In this document: piece by piece, positions 12,605 through 24,048 of the stretch | Numbering within the stretch: position 1 is the first letter of the stretch | Layout: each line of letters begins with the position of its first letter | Source of the DNA: Ehretia macrophylla | Taxonomy: Eukaryota; Streptophyta; Magnoliopsida; Boraginales; Ehretiaceae | Assembly: GCA_037974665.1 (NCBI GenBank) | Contig: CM075773.1 | Span: forward strand, 47,756,080 to 47,820,079 | Reading direction: 5' to 3' | Length of the DNA stretch: 64,000 nucleotides | Notes under the pieces: model-generated | The model's input: only the letters and a program-made list of their open reading frames with translations | What the model was told of the DNA's origin: nothing | Databases searched by the model: none | Made by a program: the position numbers and the translations under genes

Positions 12605-12612
12605 GACAAAGA

Positions 12613-13226
12613 ACCTCGTAATTCTTTAATTACTTAATTGACTCTACTTGTTAGGACGATTCAAAAGATGGGAAATATGTCCGTATTTTATATACGGTTA
12701 AAACTCATATGTGTAGTTTTTACTTATTATGTCAGAAACTGATTTACCAATCTACACTAATAAAAAATATAGTGCGGAAAATTTTTTGAAAATGGCCCAC
12801 CATGCAGTTTTTTGGAATTTCAAATGGCTTTTCACATTTATGGATAATCAATCGCTGCCTTGTCAATGGCGACTCTGTACTTTAGTTTTTGCCACAAAAT
12901 GATCATGATGCATACCAAGCAGATTCATCACTTCCTGTGTAACTACTATATTTCTTTTGTCATGGTGTAACTACTATATAAGGTGCAATAAAATCAATAA
13001 ATAATGAAATTTTAATTTCTTTGGAAGGCTTGATTTGTAGTGCAACGAAATGATAGAATGTCCATTTTTGAAGGTTTTCATATTTGATTAGTAGTGTACA
13101 ACAATTAATACTAATTTGCTGTGAATTTAAATCATCTAGTAACATAATAGCATAATATCTACAAACAATATTTGTGAAAGTTTGAAATATGAATTAAAGA
13201 TTTTGAATACAACACTATATATGTTG
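12613..13226. other. Spacer with gene-family 3' debris
   Basis: 12781-12850 (GCAGTTTTTTGGAATTTC and following) matches 51537-51580 downstream of gene fragment E. 13040-13100 contains the ATGATAGAAT and GATTAGTAGTG words shared with 2660 and 49740. No independent gene is supported. Confidence 0.4.
12888..12945 (+). pseudogene. 3' fragment of the four-TM gene family (copy B)
   Basis: TTTTTGCCACA followed by ATGCATACCAAGCAGATTC and ACTTCCTGTGTAA corresponds to the last codons and stop of the intact gene (TTTTGCCACAG, CCTACCAAGTAGATTC, ACTTCCTGTGTAA at 52683-52728). Small insertions disrupt the frame. Only about 50-60 bases remain recognisable. Confidence 0.5.
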
Positions 13227-13234
13227 GTGATGAT

Positions 13235-14328
13235 TAGAGGTGGCATTTGATTCGGGACGACACAAGTCTAATTCAGCGCAACACACGAAAATTTGAGCCC
13301 AACCTAGCTCGAATAAAAGTAGGTTCGACTCAACTCAACCCACCACATATAGGTGAGTCGAGCTGGGTCATATATTTTTGGACCCAACCCATTTGTGTCC
13401 AAGTCCATTTGTGCCCAAGCCCAAGCCTGCTCGAACCCAGCACAGGCCTAGCTCAGACCCAATTCAAGCCCAAATAAAGCCCATCTTGATATTATAATTT
13501 GTACATGTAATTTTTCTTATAAATAGTTAGTGTATTCAACTTCATTTTAGTACAAAACTATATATTTATTTTACTACCTATTATTTCTTTATTTTACTAC
13601 AAGAGAAAACACAATATCTATGGCTATTGGGGAAGAAAATCTTTCACAACGATTACGTTCAAATGCTTAGAATCATTTTGCTTACTTTGAAGAACATGGG
13701 TATGTAATTTGTAGCTATTGTGAACGTAAATATATATTTTGTCATCAATTTAAAACTGGAACGCTTGTAAGATATCTTGTAACTCAACACTCAAATGTTT
13801 CAAACTATTTTAATCATCAACCACCGCCACTACCACCACCAACAAGTCCAACACCCGCACAAGGAGCATAATAAAATGAAGCACTTCTCCACCAACTTTC
13901 TTCAAGCATTTATGTATTTATTTATTTATTTATTTATGTTTATTAGTAACATATATGTGTCTCATGAACTTGTGGTTTGTTAAGTAATGTTTTATCATTT
14001 ATATTAATATTATCAATAATTTATGTATTGCTAATTCTTAAATTAACTTTTTCATAAAAAAAGATTACGTTTAAGTTTTTTTCGTTATTAATCCAACCAT
14101 CAAAATTCAGAATACACTAATAAAATAAAATAAAAAGATGGACTGACCCAGCCCAGCTCGCGATTCGTGGTAGGGTGCTCGTGGGCCGAGCTGGGTCCTA
14201 TATTTCAAGAATTGAGTTCAGTCCAGCTCAGCCCACTAAACATTTATACCGAGTCGGACTCATTTTTCTTAACCCACGATTCGATTGAGCCGTGCCATGC
14301 CATGCCATACTGGCCCATTTACCAGCTA
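13235..14328. mobile_element. hAT-family element, non-autonomous, 1.1 kb
   Basis: The ends are imperfect inverted repeats starting TAG (left TAGAGGTGGCATTTG, right in reverse complement TAGCTGGTAAATGGG). The sequence TGGTGATGAT flanks both sides (13225-13234 and 14329-14338) and contains the 8-bp duplication expected for hAT. Subterminal regions are packed with GCCCAAGCCC and AGCTGGGTC words, as is usual for plant hAT elements. A BED zinc-finger remnant lies inside at 13620-13871. Confidence 0.7.
13620..13871 (+). pseudogene. hAT transposase N-terminal (BED finger) remnant
   Basis: From the ATG at 13620 the frame stops at TAG 13668-13670. It then continues open with NHFAYFEEHGYVICSYCERK and, further on, GTLVRYLVTQHSN, ending in a proline/threonine-rich stretch at TAA 13869-13871. 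CSYC plus the GTL...H spacing fits the BED-type zinc finger at the N-terminus of hAT transposases, which binds element ends. The catalytic dimerisation region is absent, so the element cannot move itself. Confidence 0.5.
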
Positions 14329-14338
14329 TGGTGATGAT

Positions 14339-14817
14339 AATAATCTGAAATAATGTTGTCCTTGACAATATGCACCAATCTTTTCAATGCATCAATTAAT
14401 GTTGTCCCACTCTGTTCAAGTTGGAATCTGCCGGGACTGCTTAGGACATGCCATGATTACTTACCTCTTGTATCAATAGATGGATAATATTCCTACAATT
14501 ACCTATTTTGGTTTCTGCATGTTTACATCTTGTATCTTAATTACTTGATATTTTTTTCTTTGACATTTTGCTTTTTCAAAAGAATTTTTTAAATTTTTTT
14601 TTTTTGCGTCAAGTCTTTGTTGCGCCATTTTTTTTTTGTCAAACTTTGTTGCGTCGTAGGCAACACCTTTTCACATTTTAAACAAGTGGGTCCCAATGAC
14701 AATTTACGAATAGTAAGCTTCCAATACTAGGGCTATTTAAGCAACCCTTCGTGTTCTTCATATACTCATCTAAATCACTCCCCTCATTCATCTTTCTTCT
14801 TAACGAAGTCATCTTCC
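14339..14817 (+). promoter_or_regulatory. Duplicated upstream region of gene copy C
   Basis: 14597-14817 matches 51170-51469 upstream of fragment E, including TCAAGTCTTTGTTGCGCC, TAGTAAGCTTCCAA, a TATTTAAG TATA-like box at about 14729, and TCTAAATCACTCCCCTCATT in the presumptive 5' leader. Conservation of both the TATA-like box and the leader in two copies suggests this is the family promoter region. Function is inferred only. Confidence 0.45.
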
Positions 14818-14971
14818 ATGGCCGAAACAAGAACAAACCATTTTGTTCACCAGCTTACTGGAGAACACTTGTATAGCTAGTCCAATGTCATGCATATGAT
14901 GATAATGAACTGTGTTTCTTTGCAAACCTATAATGTTTTACCTACTTTCCTTACAATTCTTGCTTTCATTG
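14818..14971 (+). pseudogene. Four-TM gene copy C, 5' part, split by Athila
   Basis: The ATG at 14818 opens a frame matching residues 1-51 of the intact paralogue at 52127. An in-frame TAG at 14878-14880 stands where the intact gene has a Gln (CAG) codon. The sequence then runs to GCTTTCATTG at 14971, where the Athila LTR begins. The 3' part resumes at 27681. Removing the insertion rejoins the reading frame exactly as in the paralogue, so the gene was duplicated first and interrupted later. Confidence 0.85.
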
Positions 14972-16204
14972 TGTTGTGTGATTTCTAACGCAAGTGCACG
15001 TGTCGCAATAAGTAATAAAATGATGAATAAAGATCGTTCTCACGAGGACTGAGATTATTAACTACCGAAATTGATTTAGCTTCAATTTTATTCAGATGAC
15101 CAAAATTTGAGAATTTTGTAATTAAAAACTAAAGAAATAACAAAACTAATGAAAATAACAATCAAACAATTGTGAATTTGATGGAAAATTTGATTCAATA
15201 ATTTGAGAGTTCTAGGGATTACGATTTCACCAAGGTTTATCCTACTCGAATCTGTTGATTAATTTCAATTGACGACTATTCCTTATGCTGCCAGCAATCT
15301 CGCTAATGTAAATATTAATATTTCTCAAGCATTAATACCCTATCCCACTAAGCAAGCTACCTACATCTCTGTGATAACTGTGAACTTATGGAATGCATTA
15401 AATCCTAGAAATTTAAATGCTGCATTAGATCTCATAACTATCTCTAGCTTATGACAATTTAATGATACTCACACATGGTCTAGTTTAGTTATCACTTTTC
15501 AGTCTCAAACTAAACCACAAAACAAGCAATTATTGGCCAGATAATCACAAGCATTACATATAGTGTGAAATATTCAGGATAAAAATAGAATAATCAATCA
15601 ACCAATCAATTCAACATCATTCGAGTAATCAAAATCTGACTACATTGTAGCCCTAGAAAAGTAATCTAGCAACTCATGATCAACGCAAATGAAATCTAAA
15701 GTCTATTAAAAGTCATGATGAGAGAGAAAGAAAGCTCTAAAAATCTCAAGAAAGTCGTGGCTAATCTCGTCTCTAATCCGTCCTTCCTCGTCAATCTTGG
15801 AGTTTCCTCGCGTTTTCTCCTCTCCAAACTTTGGTTTTTCTCTCTAGAACTAGTTGCCTCCCCAAAAACTCTCATTTTCTCAACGTCTGATATCCTCTTT
15901 TATCGTAGGGTTTTCTTCATTTTGCGCCTTTTGACTAAATTGCCCTTAAAAATTCTGCGACACTGCGCAGCTGCGCTGTGACTGCGCTACTTCTATTTTC
16001 TCTTTAATTTCTTCACGAACTGTATAAAAGATTGCCTCAGTCATTTTCCTTCAATCTTGGCCTCAAAAATCCATGTCTCCTCATATAATTCACCTACATC
16101 ACAAAACAAACATGGAACCAATTAAATTGCTCATAAATTACTCAAGAACTAACAAAATTTAAGTGAAAAGATGCTGAAATAATATATCAATATTACACCC
16201 AACA
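14972..16204 (-). repeat. Athila 3' LTR
   Basis: 1233 bases, TGTTG...CAACA, a near copy of 26446-27680. Being next to the purine-rich tract, it is the 3' LTR of the minus-strand element. Near 15950-15990 it carries clustered GCGCAGCTGCGC-type words that recur at 19370-19490. Confidence 0.95.
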
Positions 16205-16218
16205 AACACCTCAAACTT
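16205..16218 (-). other. Polypurine tract
   Basis: Directly abutting the 3' LTR, the minus strand reads AAGTTTGAGGTGTT, preceded by a GAGGACAAGCAAAG stretch. This matches the position and style of the plus-strand primer of Athila-like elements, usually AAGTTTGGGGGTG-like. Confidence 0.7.
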
Positions 16219-17963
16219 AAACTTTGCTTGTCCTCAAGCAAAAGACACAACTAAAGAAATAAACCAATTAAAAACTAAGGACTCGACACAAAATAACTCA
16301 CGAAAGTAACACTGTAGGATAGTAAATTTTCACGGCCTCAGTAGCTTTTTCCCAACTCAAGATGTGACTTACAATCATAAGCATGAGAAATAACAACTTC
16401 ACATAAGTCCCATTTTACTTCAAATTCCCCAAGTGAGTGTGTGAATAGCCTCTATCCTAATCAATTGTACCCGGATGAGTTTATGCAAGTTAAGTGAATT
16501 TCCAATGCGAATCTATTATTTTCAATCACTTAGGACTTCATAAGCTTTCTTTTCATGCCACTCTCCACTAATGTAGGTTAATCATAGTATTAAAGATCAG
16601 TAGGACTTTACATTTGGTTGTAACGTGTGGCTAGGGTCAAGGTAGGATAATGGATATAAGATAAGACTAAACCACCTAGAAGCACACAACTATTCGAGGA
16701 TGTTCAATGGAGCATATGCCAATTCTACTTCTCATCACCAAAACTATTCAACATATCTATTTTCTTTCATCTTTCATTTCACTTCTTCAACAGTCATTCA
16801 CAACATTTAAAAACACATACAGAGTCCATACTCCCCCAAACTTGCATTTTTATATTAACTACAAGGAGTATGGTTGTTCTCTTTTCTTTTTATTCTTTTC
16901 CCTTTTTTTTTCCAAAACAAAACAAAACATCACCCAATCATCATACCTCCCATCATCCAATTCAAAACATAGCTCCATATAATCATCCTAGAACAATCAT
17001 ATGTTACAAGTAGGAAGGTCATTAATTGGGGTAATCAACTTGACAAGTTAAGGAAGAATTTGTAGGGTGCACATGAAAGAAAAGACTAATTAGGCTCAAA
17101 TTGGTGGACTAGGGATATTTAATCATTACCGGGTTGGCTTGAAAGGCTCAAACGATCCAAAGATGGCCTAAATCATTTCTCTAATGCTATGCAACCTAGG
17201 ATTTCGCCTCGAGTGACAATCAAGCAAGTTCTAAAGTCCTATACTCATTCATTTTCATTTATTTATTTATTTTTTTTCACTTAAACTCACATAAACCTTC
17301 TCTAAGCAACAACATACTAGGTGAGGCTAAGTGCGCAAAATATGGGGATTTTCCGTAAAACAAAACTATGCTTCAGTCAATTATCCTCATTACTATCGTG
17401 TCATTCATACGCTACTCATCATCGACTTATTTCTTATCTTTCCAGCATCACTTTCAAATTTTTCTGATTTGTTTTTTTTTTTCAACTTTTCAATTTTTTT
17501 ATGGTTTTTTTTTCCTGAATTTAAAAAAAAAACAAAAACACGAAATGAAAATAACTAAAACATGTAACCCTGACACACATAACGCAAAGCAAGTAAAAAG
17601 ACGCCACCCCCAAACTTTAAAGGAAACCATTGTCCTCAATGTGAAAACATTAAAAAGAAAAGGAGTAGCAACTTCCCTGAATATCTGGTGGAGTCATTCA
17701 TCATCTGGAGGGAAGTAGTGACTAGCCGACAGAAATGGACGTAAAGCAGGTGCCAGCGGAACACCCAATTTCTTGCCTATCTTTGCCATGTATTTGAAAC
17801 TTTGCTCTTGCCTAGCAGCTAACTCATCTTGTCGCTGGATAATCAGGAGCAATCTTTCCCCAAGGCGGTCTTCCTGCTCTAAGCTCTCTTGTTGCCCCTA
17901 ATCCATGTCATGCCGCAACTGTGCGATGTCCTAGCACAAGGCCTGAATGTCTAGGATAAGGGC
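16219..17963 (-). other. Athila 3' non-coding region
   Basis: About 1.7 kb between the downstream ORF and the 3' LTR, as is typical for Athila elements. Short frames here are low-complexity (T-rich, 17460-17540) and not credible genes. No captured gene was recognised. Confidence 0.6.
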
Positions 17964-18419
17964 CTATCCCTGATCTAAATGTTCAGTTTCTTGTTGTGCC
18001 ATACGAGCCCCTAAAGTTTCGATAGTAGTCTGCGTCAATGGGGCTTGAGGCTGCAACACCTCCTTAGTGGCTGAGACTGGCACACCAACTGCAAGACATA
18101 AACCTATAATCAATGCTGGGTGAGGCAATCCCTCAGTAGTACGGCCCTTCAAATACTCTAGGATCGACTGCTCAATTATTTTCCCAATTTCAATGCTGAA
18201 CTGGTTACCAATTGCATAATTCAACGCGGCGCATTCTTTGGAGACTTCATACGTATTCCCTGTCGGTAAGATGGTGGCACAGATGAAGAGGTGCCACACT
18301 TTAATTTTCTTACGCATGCCAGAAGACGGGAAACTTAGAAACTTATTACCCCTCTTTTTCCACGTGACCCGATCAGCTGTTAAATACCTGATAATGCTAT
18401 CTGGGTGAATGTACTTCAA
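17964..18419 (-). pseudogene. Athila downstream ORF (putative plant transposon protein domain)
   Basis: A 151-residue frame includes YEVSKECAALNYAIGNQFS, then GKIIEQSILEYLKGRTTEG and LPHPALIIGLCLAVGVPV. This pattern belongs to the putative plant transposon protein domain carried by many Athila-related elements in the env-like position. It lies downstream of integrase in sense orientation. The role of this domain is not established. The frame is probably a remnant of a longer one. It ends with a polar segment (ARMAQQETEHLDQG), possibly coiled coil. Confidence 0.6.
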
Positions 18420-19780
18420 CGAAATAATCTAAATCCAACACAAATCAACAAGTCACAACAACGGGTCATAAAGATAATAGTTCAAAAAGCACCAAAAGTT
18501 GAACTTTTTGAGCAACTTTAATGAGAATATTCAATCCAATTATCAGATAATCCAAAGTCACAACAACGAAAAGTAGTCAAACAAGATGCGCAAGAAACTT
18601 CTTCCACACACTAGAATTTAAGTTCAGCCACTGCTTTCGTGTTTAATCGCCCTCTTTCGTGTGCAAGCCCAAAATAGTTTCTTCTACTTCTTTTGTTTTT
18701 TTTTTTTTTGTTTTTTTTTTTTTTTAAATAGAATATTGGCTACCAGCGAACAAAGAAAATCATAAACACCCAAAATAACACACTCACCACAGTGTGATAG
18801 CCACTTATAGTTGCCGCTGAAACGTTGCCGGCACAGACCGTGAAAAATCTGTCATCGGCAGTAGTGTGTGGGAGAGAGAGTCTGACGAGAAGAGAGATGC
18901 GTGTAGCTATGGCGTCGCCGTGTGGAGGTGGTGGTTGCTAGAGGCCGACGGCCAAGATTTGCGCCGTCGGCGTGGTGTCGAGAAGGATGTGAAGGAGAAT
19001 GACACGAAGGCTGCCTAAGGTCACAGCTAGCTGGCGTCACCTCTATCAACGCCGTCCGTGAGGTGTCGTGGTGATGGGGTGGCTATGGGTGAGGTTATGA
19101 CGAGAGAGATAAAGTATGCGTTGTTTGTGTAATGAGAGAGAAAATGTTTTGTTTAAGGTCTGATTGGAGTTTTGATGTGGGTAGGAGTATTGGATGGGAT
19201 TTATAATGGGTATGGGTCGAGTAGGCTTCTTGGGTATGGGTTGAGTTATGAGAGCTGATGGGTTCGAGTGGGAAATGGTTTGGGTAATATGAAAGGGTTG
19301 ATGGGCTTGGTAAGCAGTGATTTGATTTTTTTTTCCCGAACGTCAATGCAAAGGACGCCAGCACAGTAGCGCCATTTTGTAGCTCAGTAGCGCTACTGTT
19401 TCTTTTGAATAGCTCTAAAACAAACGTAACTTCTGATGACGCTAGCGCAGCTGCGCTAGAATTTAGCGCAACAGCGCTACTGCACAACTTTATTTCTTCT
19501 TGTTTTCCTCTTCCTTACACGCAACCTCTTCACTCCAAACACAAATTTTTTCATATTTTATCCTCTAAATGACTTGGTAAACCCTCTCCTTGCCTCGACT
19601 TCCCTCAAACTTATCCTTGAACCTACCATGACAATAAAAATAAAAAATTAACTACGACAACTGTAATTTTAAAATTAACTAAAAACAACTAAAACTATGA
19701 AATCTAAAATAAGGAAAAGAATTCGGGTTGCCTCACGAAAAGCGCTTGTTTTAACGTTGACAGCTGGACGGAGCGATTTC
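18420..19780 (-). other. Athila region between integrase and downstream ORF
   Basis: No credible gene. It contains T-runs (18698-18725), a GC-richer segment (18800-19080) with CGCCGTCGGCG-type words, and a cluster of GCGCT/AGCGC words at 19355-19490. The frames visible are composition artefacts. Confidence 0.5.
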
Positions 19781-21511
19781 TCAAGCCGAATTGAGGTGGA
19801 CAACGGACTTATGCTTTTTAAACTCCTCATCCCGATAAATCTTCAATCGTTGTCCGTTAACCTTGAACGTCCCCCTCTCTGGATGATTTACTTCAACAGC
19901 TCTATAGAGAAACACCTTTGTTACGACAAAAGGGCCAAACCATCTTGATTTAAGCTTTCCGGGAAACAAGCGAAGCCTTGAGTTGTATAAAAGAACTTTC
20001 TGACCAGGAAAGAACTCTTTTCGTGAGATGTGCTTATCATGCCATGCTTTTGTTCTCTCCTTGTAAATCTTTGCATTCTCATAAGCTTCATTCCAGAACT
20101 CTTCCAACTCATTCAATTGCAAAAGTCTCTTTTCTCTTGCAGCTTGTATATCCAGATTCAACTACTTCATTGCCCAATATGCCTTGTGCTCGAGCTCCAC
20201 TGGTAAATGGCAAGCTTTTCCATAGACCAATCTGTAAGGCGACATCCCAATTGGTATTTTAAATGCAGTACGATACACCCATAGTGCATCGTCAATCTTC
20301 TTGGCCCAATCTCTGCGCGAATTGCACACTGTTTTCTCCAGAATCTTCTTTATTTCTCGATTTGAAACTTCTGCTTGTCCATTGGTTTGAGGATGATAAG
20401 CAAGGGATTTCCGATGTTTGACACCATATTTGAGTAAGAAGGCTTCAAACTGCTTGTTACAAAAGTGGGTACCCTCATCACTAATTATTGCTTGAGGTGT
20501 GCCAAACCTTGTAAAAATGTTCCTCTTCAGAAAATTCATCACTACCGCACCATCATTTGTTAGAGTCGCCACTACTTCAACCCATTTAAATACGTAATCA
20601 ACTGCCAACAAAATATATTTGTTATTGTAAGAGGAATGGAAAGGCCCCATGAAATCGATTCCCCACATAGCAAAAAGTTCAACTTCAAGAATGTTCTGCA
20701 ATGGCATCTCATTCCTTTTCGAGATATTCCCCAATCTCTAGCATCTGTCACATGCAACAACAAAAGTGTGAGCATCTTTAAACAAGCTAGGCCAATAGAA
20801 ACCTAATTGGAGCACTTTTGTCGCTGTTCTATTAACTCCAAAGTGACCTCCACACTCAAGTGTGTGGCAATGCCGCAAAATATCTTCCATCTCTTCCTCT
20901 GGAACACATATTCTGATAACTTGATCTGCGCAATTCTTGTAGAGTATAGGATTTTCCCAATAATAGTGTTTCATATTAGATAAAAATTTCTTCCTTTGCT
21001 GATAATTAAGATCTGCTAGGATTATTTTCGCCGTAAGAAAATTCACAAAGTCAGCATACCAGGGAAAAGTCTGAGCAGATTGTATCGCAAGGATCTTTTC
21101 ATCTGGAAAGTCATCTTCAATAGACGGCTTCACCATCTCAATCTCTACTGGTAACTCAAGTCTAGAAAGGTGATCTGCCACCAAATTTTCTGTGTCTTTC
21201 TTATCTCTGATCTCCAAGTCGAATTCTTGTAACAACAATACCCAACGAATGAGCCTTGGTTTCGCATCCTTTTTGGCCATAAGGTACTTAATAGCATAAT
21301 GATCTATGTAGACGATTACCTTATTTCCAATCAAATAGGGACGAAACTTGTCAAAGGCGAATACTATTGCGAGCAACTCTTTCTCTGTTGTGGCGTAATT
21401 AAGTTGTGCATCATTAAGAGTGTGACTCGCATAGTAAATAGCATGGAAAACTTTGTTCTTTCGCTGCCCCAAAACTGCTCCTACTGTGTAGTCGCTTGCA
21501 TCATACATCAA
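19781..21511 (-). pseudogene. Athila RNase H and integrase
   Basis: Sense order runs from 21511 to 19781. RNase H begins [16 protein letters not shown] and includes [20 protein letters not shown] and [16 protein letters not shown]. The integrase zinc-binding segment follows ([19 protein letters not shown] ... CDRC). The catalytic core has the D-D-E triad in [16 protein letters not shown] and [11 protein letters not shown]. The C-terminal domain (DKHISRKEFFPGQKVLLYNS ... LKSRWFGPFVV) ends at 19781. In-frame stops occur after CDRC (about 20738, where a Gln codon is usual) and after AYWAMK (about 20162). RNase H would remove the RNA template and integrase would join the cDNA to the genome. Neither can be made intact here. 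Confidence 0.92.
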
Positions 21512-21526
21512 CTCAAAAGGTAATTC

Positions 21527-24042
21527 CTAATCAGGTGCTACGACAATAGGCGCTGACACAAGTTTCTCCTTAATTGTTACAAATGCACGTTCACAATCTT
21601 CATCCCACACAAATAGAACATTCTGCACCAAAAGATTTGAAAGCGCCTTAGCAATCTTTGAAAAATCCTTGATGAATCTCCTATAGAAACCTACATGTCC
21701 CAAAAAACTTCTAACCCCTTTCACAGTTGTTGGTGCAGGTAACTTCTCTATGGTCTCAATCTTCGCACGATCAACTTCAATGCCCTTAGCTGAGATACGA
21801 TGCCCCAAGACAATACCTTCACGCACCATGAAGTGACACTTCTCCCAATTCAGCACCAAATTTGTCTCCTCACATCTTTTCAACGCTAACTCCAAATTGT
21901 AAAGACAATTATCAAACGACGTACCCACCACAGAAAAGTCATCCATAAACACCTCAATTTCATGCTCTACCAAATCTCAGAAGATAGCCATCATGCATCT
22001 CTAAAAAGTACCTAGTGTGTTACATAATCCAAATGGCATTCTCCGAAAGGAGAATGTACCATAAGGCATAGTTATCGATATCGTACGATTCGTGATACGA
22101 ATCGTACGATTTGAGATGATACATGTAAAAAATGATTTGAATCATAGGGTGAATCGCAAATTTGACCGAATTGGTCCATGAATCGCATTGAATCGGTATG
22201 AATCGTGCCGAATCATTCGATTCGGTGAATCATAACGATTCGGGTTCTAACCAAAAAAAGCACAAAAAAAATTCAAAAATTATATTTAAAGTAAAACCCA
22301 CTTCAATTTCTTTAAATAACATACAATTAGCCCATTTCCTATATAATATCAACAATCAAAATGAACAAAAACAACCATCTTAAGATTACCTTTTCAATTT
22401 CTTTAAAAGACTCAAATGCCCAAAATTGCAATTTGCAAGCATAAAACGTATGAGAAAGAAAGACAACATATCTGCTAGCATCTCGATCAAAACGCACAAA
22501 TCTATCGCACTGCTGGTGTAAAGTGTTGATACTCCATCGCGCTGCTTGTAACTTGTAAGTCTCTCCTTTGGTTTCTTCATTACTTTCGGCTTTGAGTTGG
22601 AATGAAGATGTGAAAAGTTTTTAGCTTTTCAAATGCTTCTGAATTTAGTTTTGAGTGATAGTTGAAGATAATGCTCTGTGGCAAATTCTCAACCACTATC
22701 ACATTAGTTTAATGTTTTTTTTGTTGCTTTGGAATAATACTAAGAAGTTGAAGACGTTTCTAGCCAAAAAAAGAAGAAGTTGAAGACATGTTTTTGTCTT
22801 ATTCAAGATAGTCAAGCCTGCATTTATTTTTTCACTTTTGAATTTTGATTATTTTATTTGAGACTTTGATATTGATCATTAATTATGGTTAATAAAAAAT
22901 AAAATGGACATGACATAATATGAAATTATTATTTGAGGGTTAGTGAGAAAAATAGAATGTACTTAAAGTATAATTATTGTGAAAATGAATTTTGGAATGA
23001 TGTTATAAAGATGAAAAACTATTTAATTTTTAATTATAAAGACATAACCGAATCGGTACGATTCACGATTCGATACGATACACGATTTGAAAAAATGATA
23101 TTTCGATTCACGATACGATTCACGATTCGTGAACTATGCCATAAGGACATGTAAACGTGGTTTTTTCCTGATATTCAGGTGCAATAGCTTTTTGATTGTA
23201 ACTAGAGTAACCATCCAAGAAACAATAATACTCATGTCCTGCCAATCTATCAAGCATCTGATCCACAAAGGGCAAATGAAAGTGGTCCTTTCTTGTAGCC
23301 TTGTTCAACTTCCTATAGTCGATACACACTCTCCATCCAGTCACAGTCCTAGTAGGAATCAGTTCATTGTTTTCATTCTTCACAACTGTCATGCCTCCAT
23401 TCTTGAGTACAACTTGCACTGGACTTACCCAAGAACTATCTGAGATTGGGTAAATTACTCATACATCTAACCATTTTAGAACCTCCTTTCTCACCACTTC
23501 TTTCATTGTAGGATTGAGTCGTCTTTGTGCGTCAATGGATGGTTTGCTATCATCCTCCATAAGAATACGATGCATGCACATGGAGGGATGAATTCCCTTA
23601 ATATCTGCCAAAAACCATTGTGAGTTCTAAGCACTCTCAGTAATTTATCTTCTTCTTCGTTAGAAAGCGACGAAGAGATAATTACTGGAAGTGTGTCTGA
23701 TTCGCCCAAATATATATAGCGCAAGTGTGTTGGTAGATGATTCAACTCCAACACAGGTGGTTGCTTAATTGATGGTTTAGAACGTGCAGAACCTTCTACC
23801 AATTCTTCTAAATATTTTCGCCTATTTGGTTCAAAAGAATCCATCCAATTCAAATATGCCTGCACCTCTTCATCTTCCAAATCAACAAGATCATCTTGTA
23901 TTAAGCTAGCCTCCAAGGGATCCAGTCGACCTACATGGCTAGGCACTATAGCTTGTACATCATCAATGCGGAAACAACTATCGCTAGCTTCAGGGTACTT
24001 GATAGCTTCGAACACATTAAATATCACTTCTTCTTCTTGCAC
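21527..24042 (-). pseudogene. Athila reverse transcriptase, split by a hAT element
   Basis: After the protease, a linker at 24042-23620 leads into RT. A frameshift lies near 23610-23640, because the expected block about LNPTMKEVVRKEVLKWLD appears in another frame. A TGA follows shortly before YPISDSSWVSPVQVV. RT fingers and palm read TVTGWRVCIDYRKLNKATRK and GYSSYNQKAIAPEYQEKTTF up to TCPYG. The coding then breaks at the hAT insertion (22067-23138) and resumes as FSFRRMPFGLCN, with stops, through the FMDDFSV catalytic motif near 21945. The rest ends in VRSFLGHVGFYRRFIKDFSK. It would have copied element RNA to DNA. Confidence 0.92.
22067..23138. mobile_element. Non-autonomous hAT element nested in Athila RT
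   Basis: 1072 bases flanked by an exact 8-bp duplication CCATAAGG (22059-22066 and 23139-23146). Both ends begin CATAGTT (right end in reverse complement CATAGTTCACGAATCG). Subterminal regions are dense in overlapping CGATTCGTGATACGAATCG-type palindromes. Removing the element and one duplication joins the RT codons for TCPYG to TFSFRR without a shift. There is no transposase inside, so it was mobilised in trans, after the Athila insertion. Confidence 0.88.
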
Positions 24043-24048
24043 CCTTAG

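Larger units (their letters stand above)
8027..12612 (-). mobile_element. L1-type LINE, 5'-truncated and interrupted
   Basis: The 3' end is marked by poly(T) at about 8027-8035, i.e. poly(A) on the minus strand, following a typical plant LINE tail (ATTAATGGAAATACTTTTG). Coding remains run from about 12604 down to 8200: reverse transcriptase, then a zf-RVT-like C-terminal region. The endonuclease and ORF1 are missing, consistent with 5' truncation near 12612. A 2.17 kb LTR-like insertion at 8202-10374 splits it. The translation resumes across that insertion in the same frame after one stop. Total LINE sequence is about 2.4 kb. Confidence 0.85.

Noticed and set aside
19095..19487. A 130-residue minus-strand frame rich in Ala and Ser
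   Set aside because: It lies in Athila non-coding sequence and owes its Ala/Ser content to GCGCT repeats.
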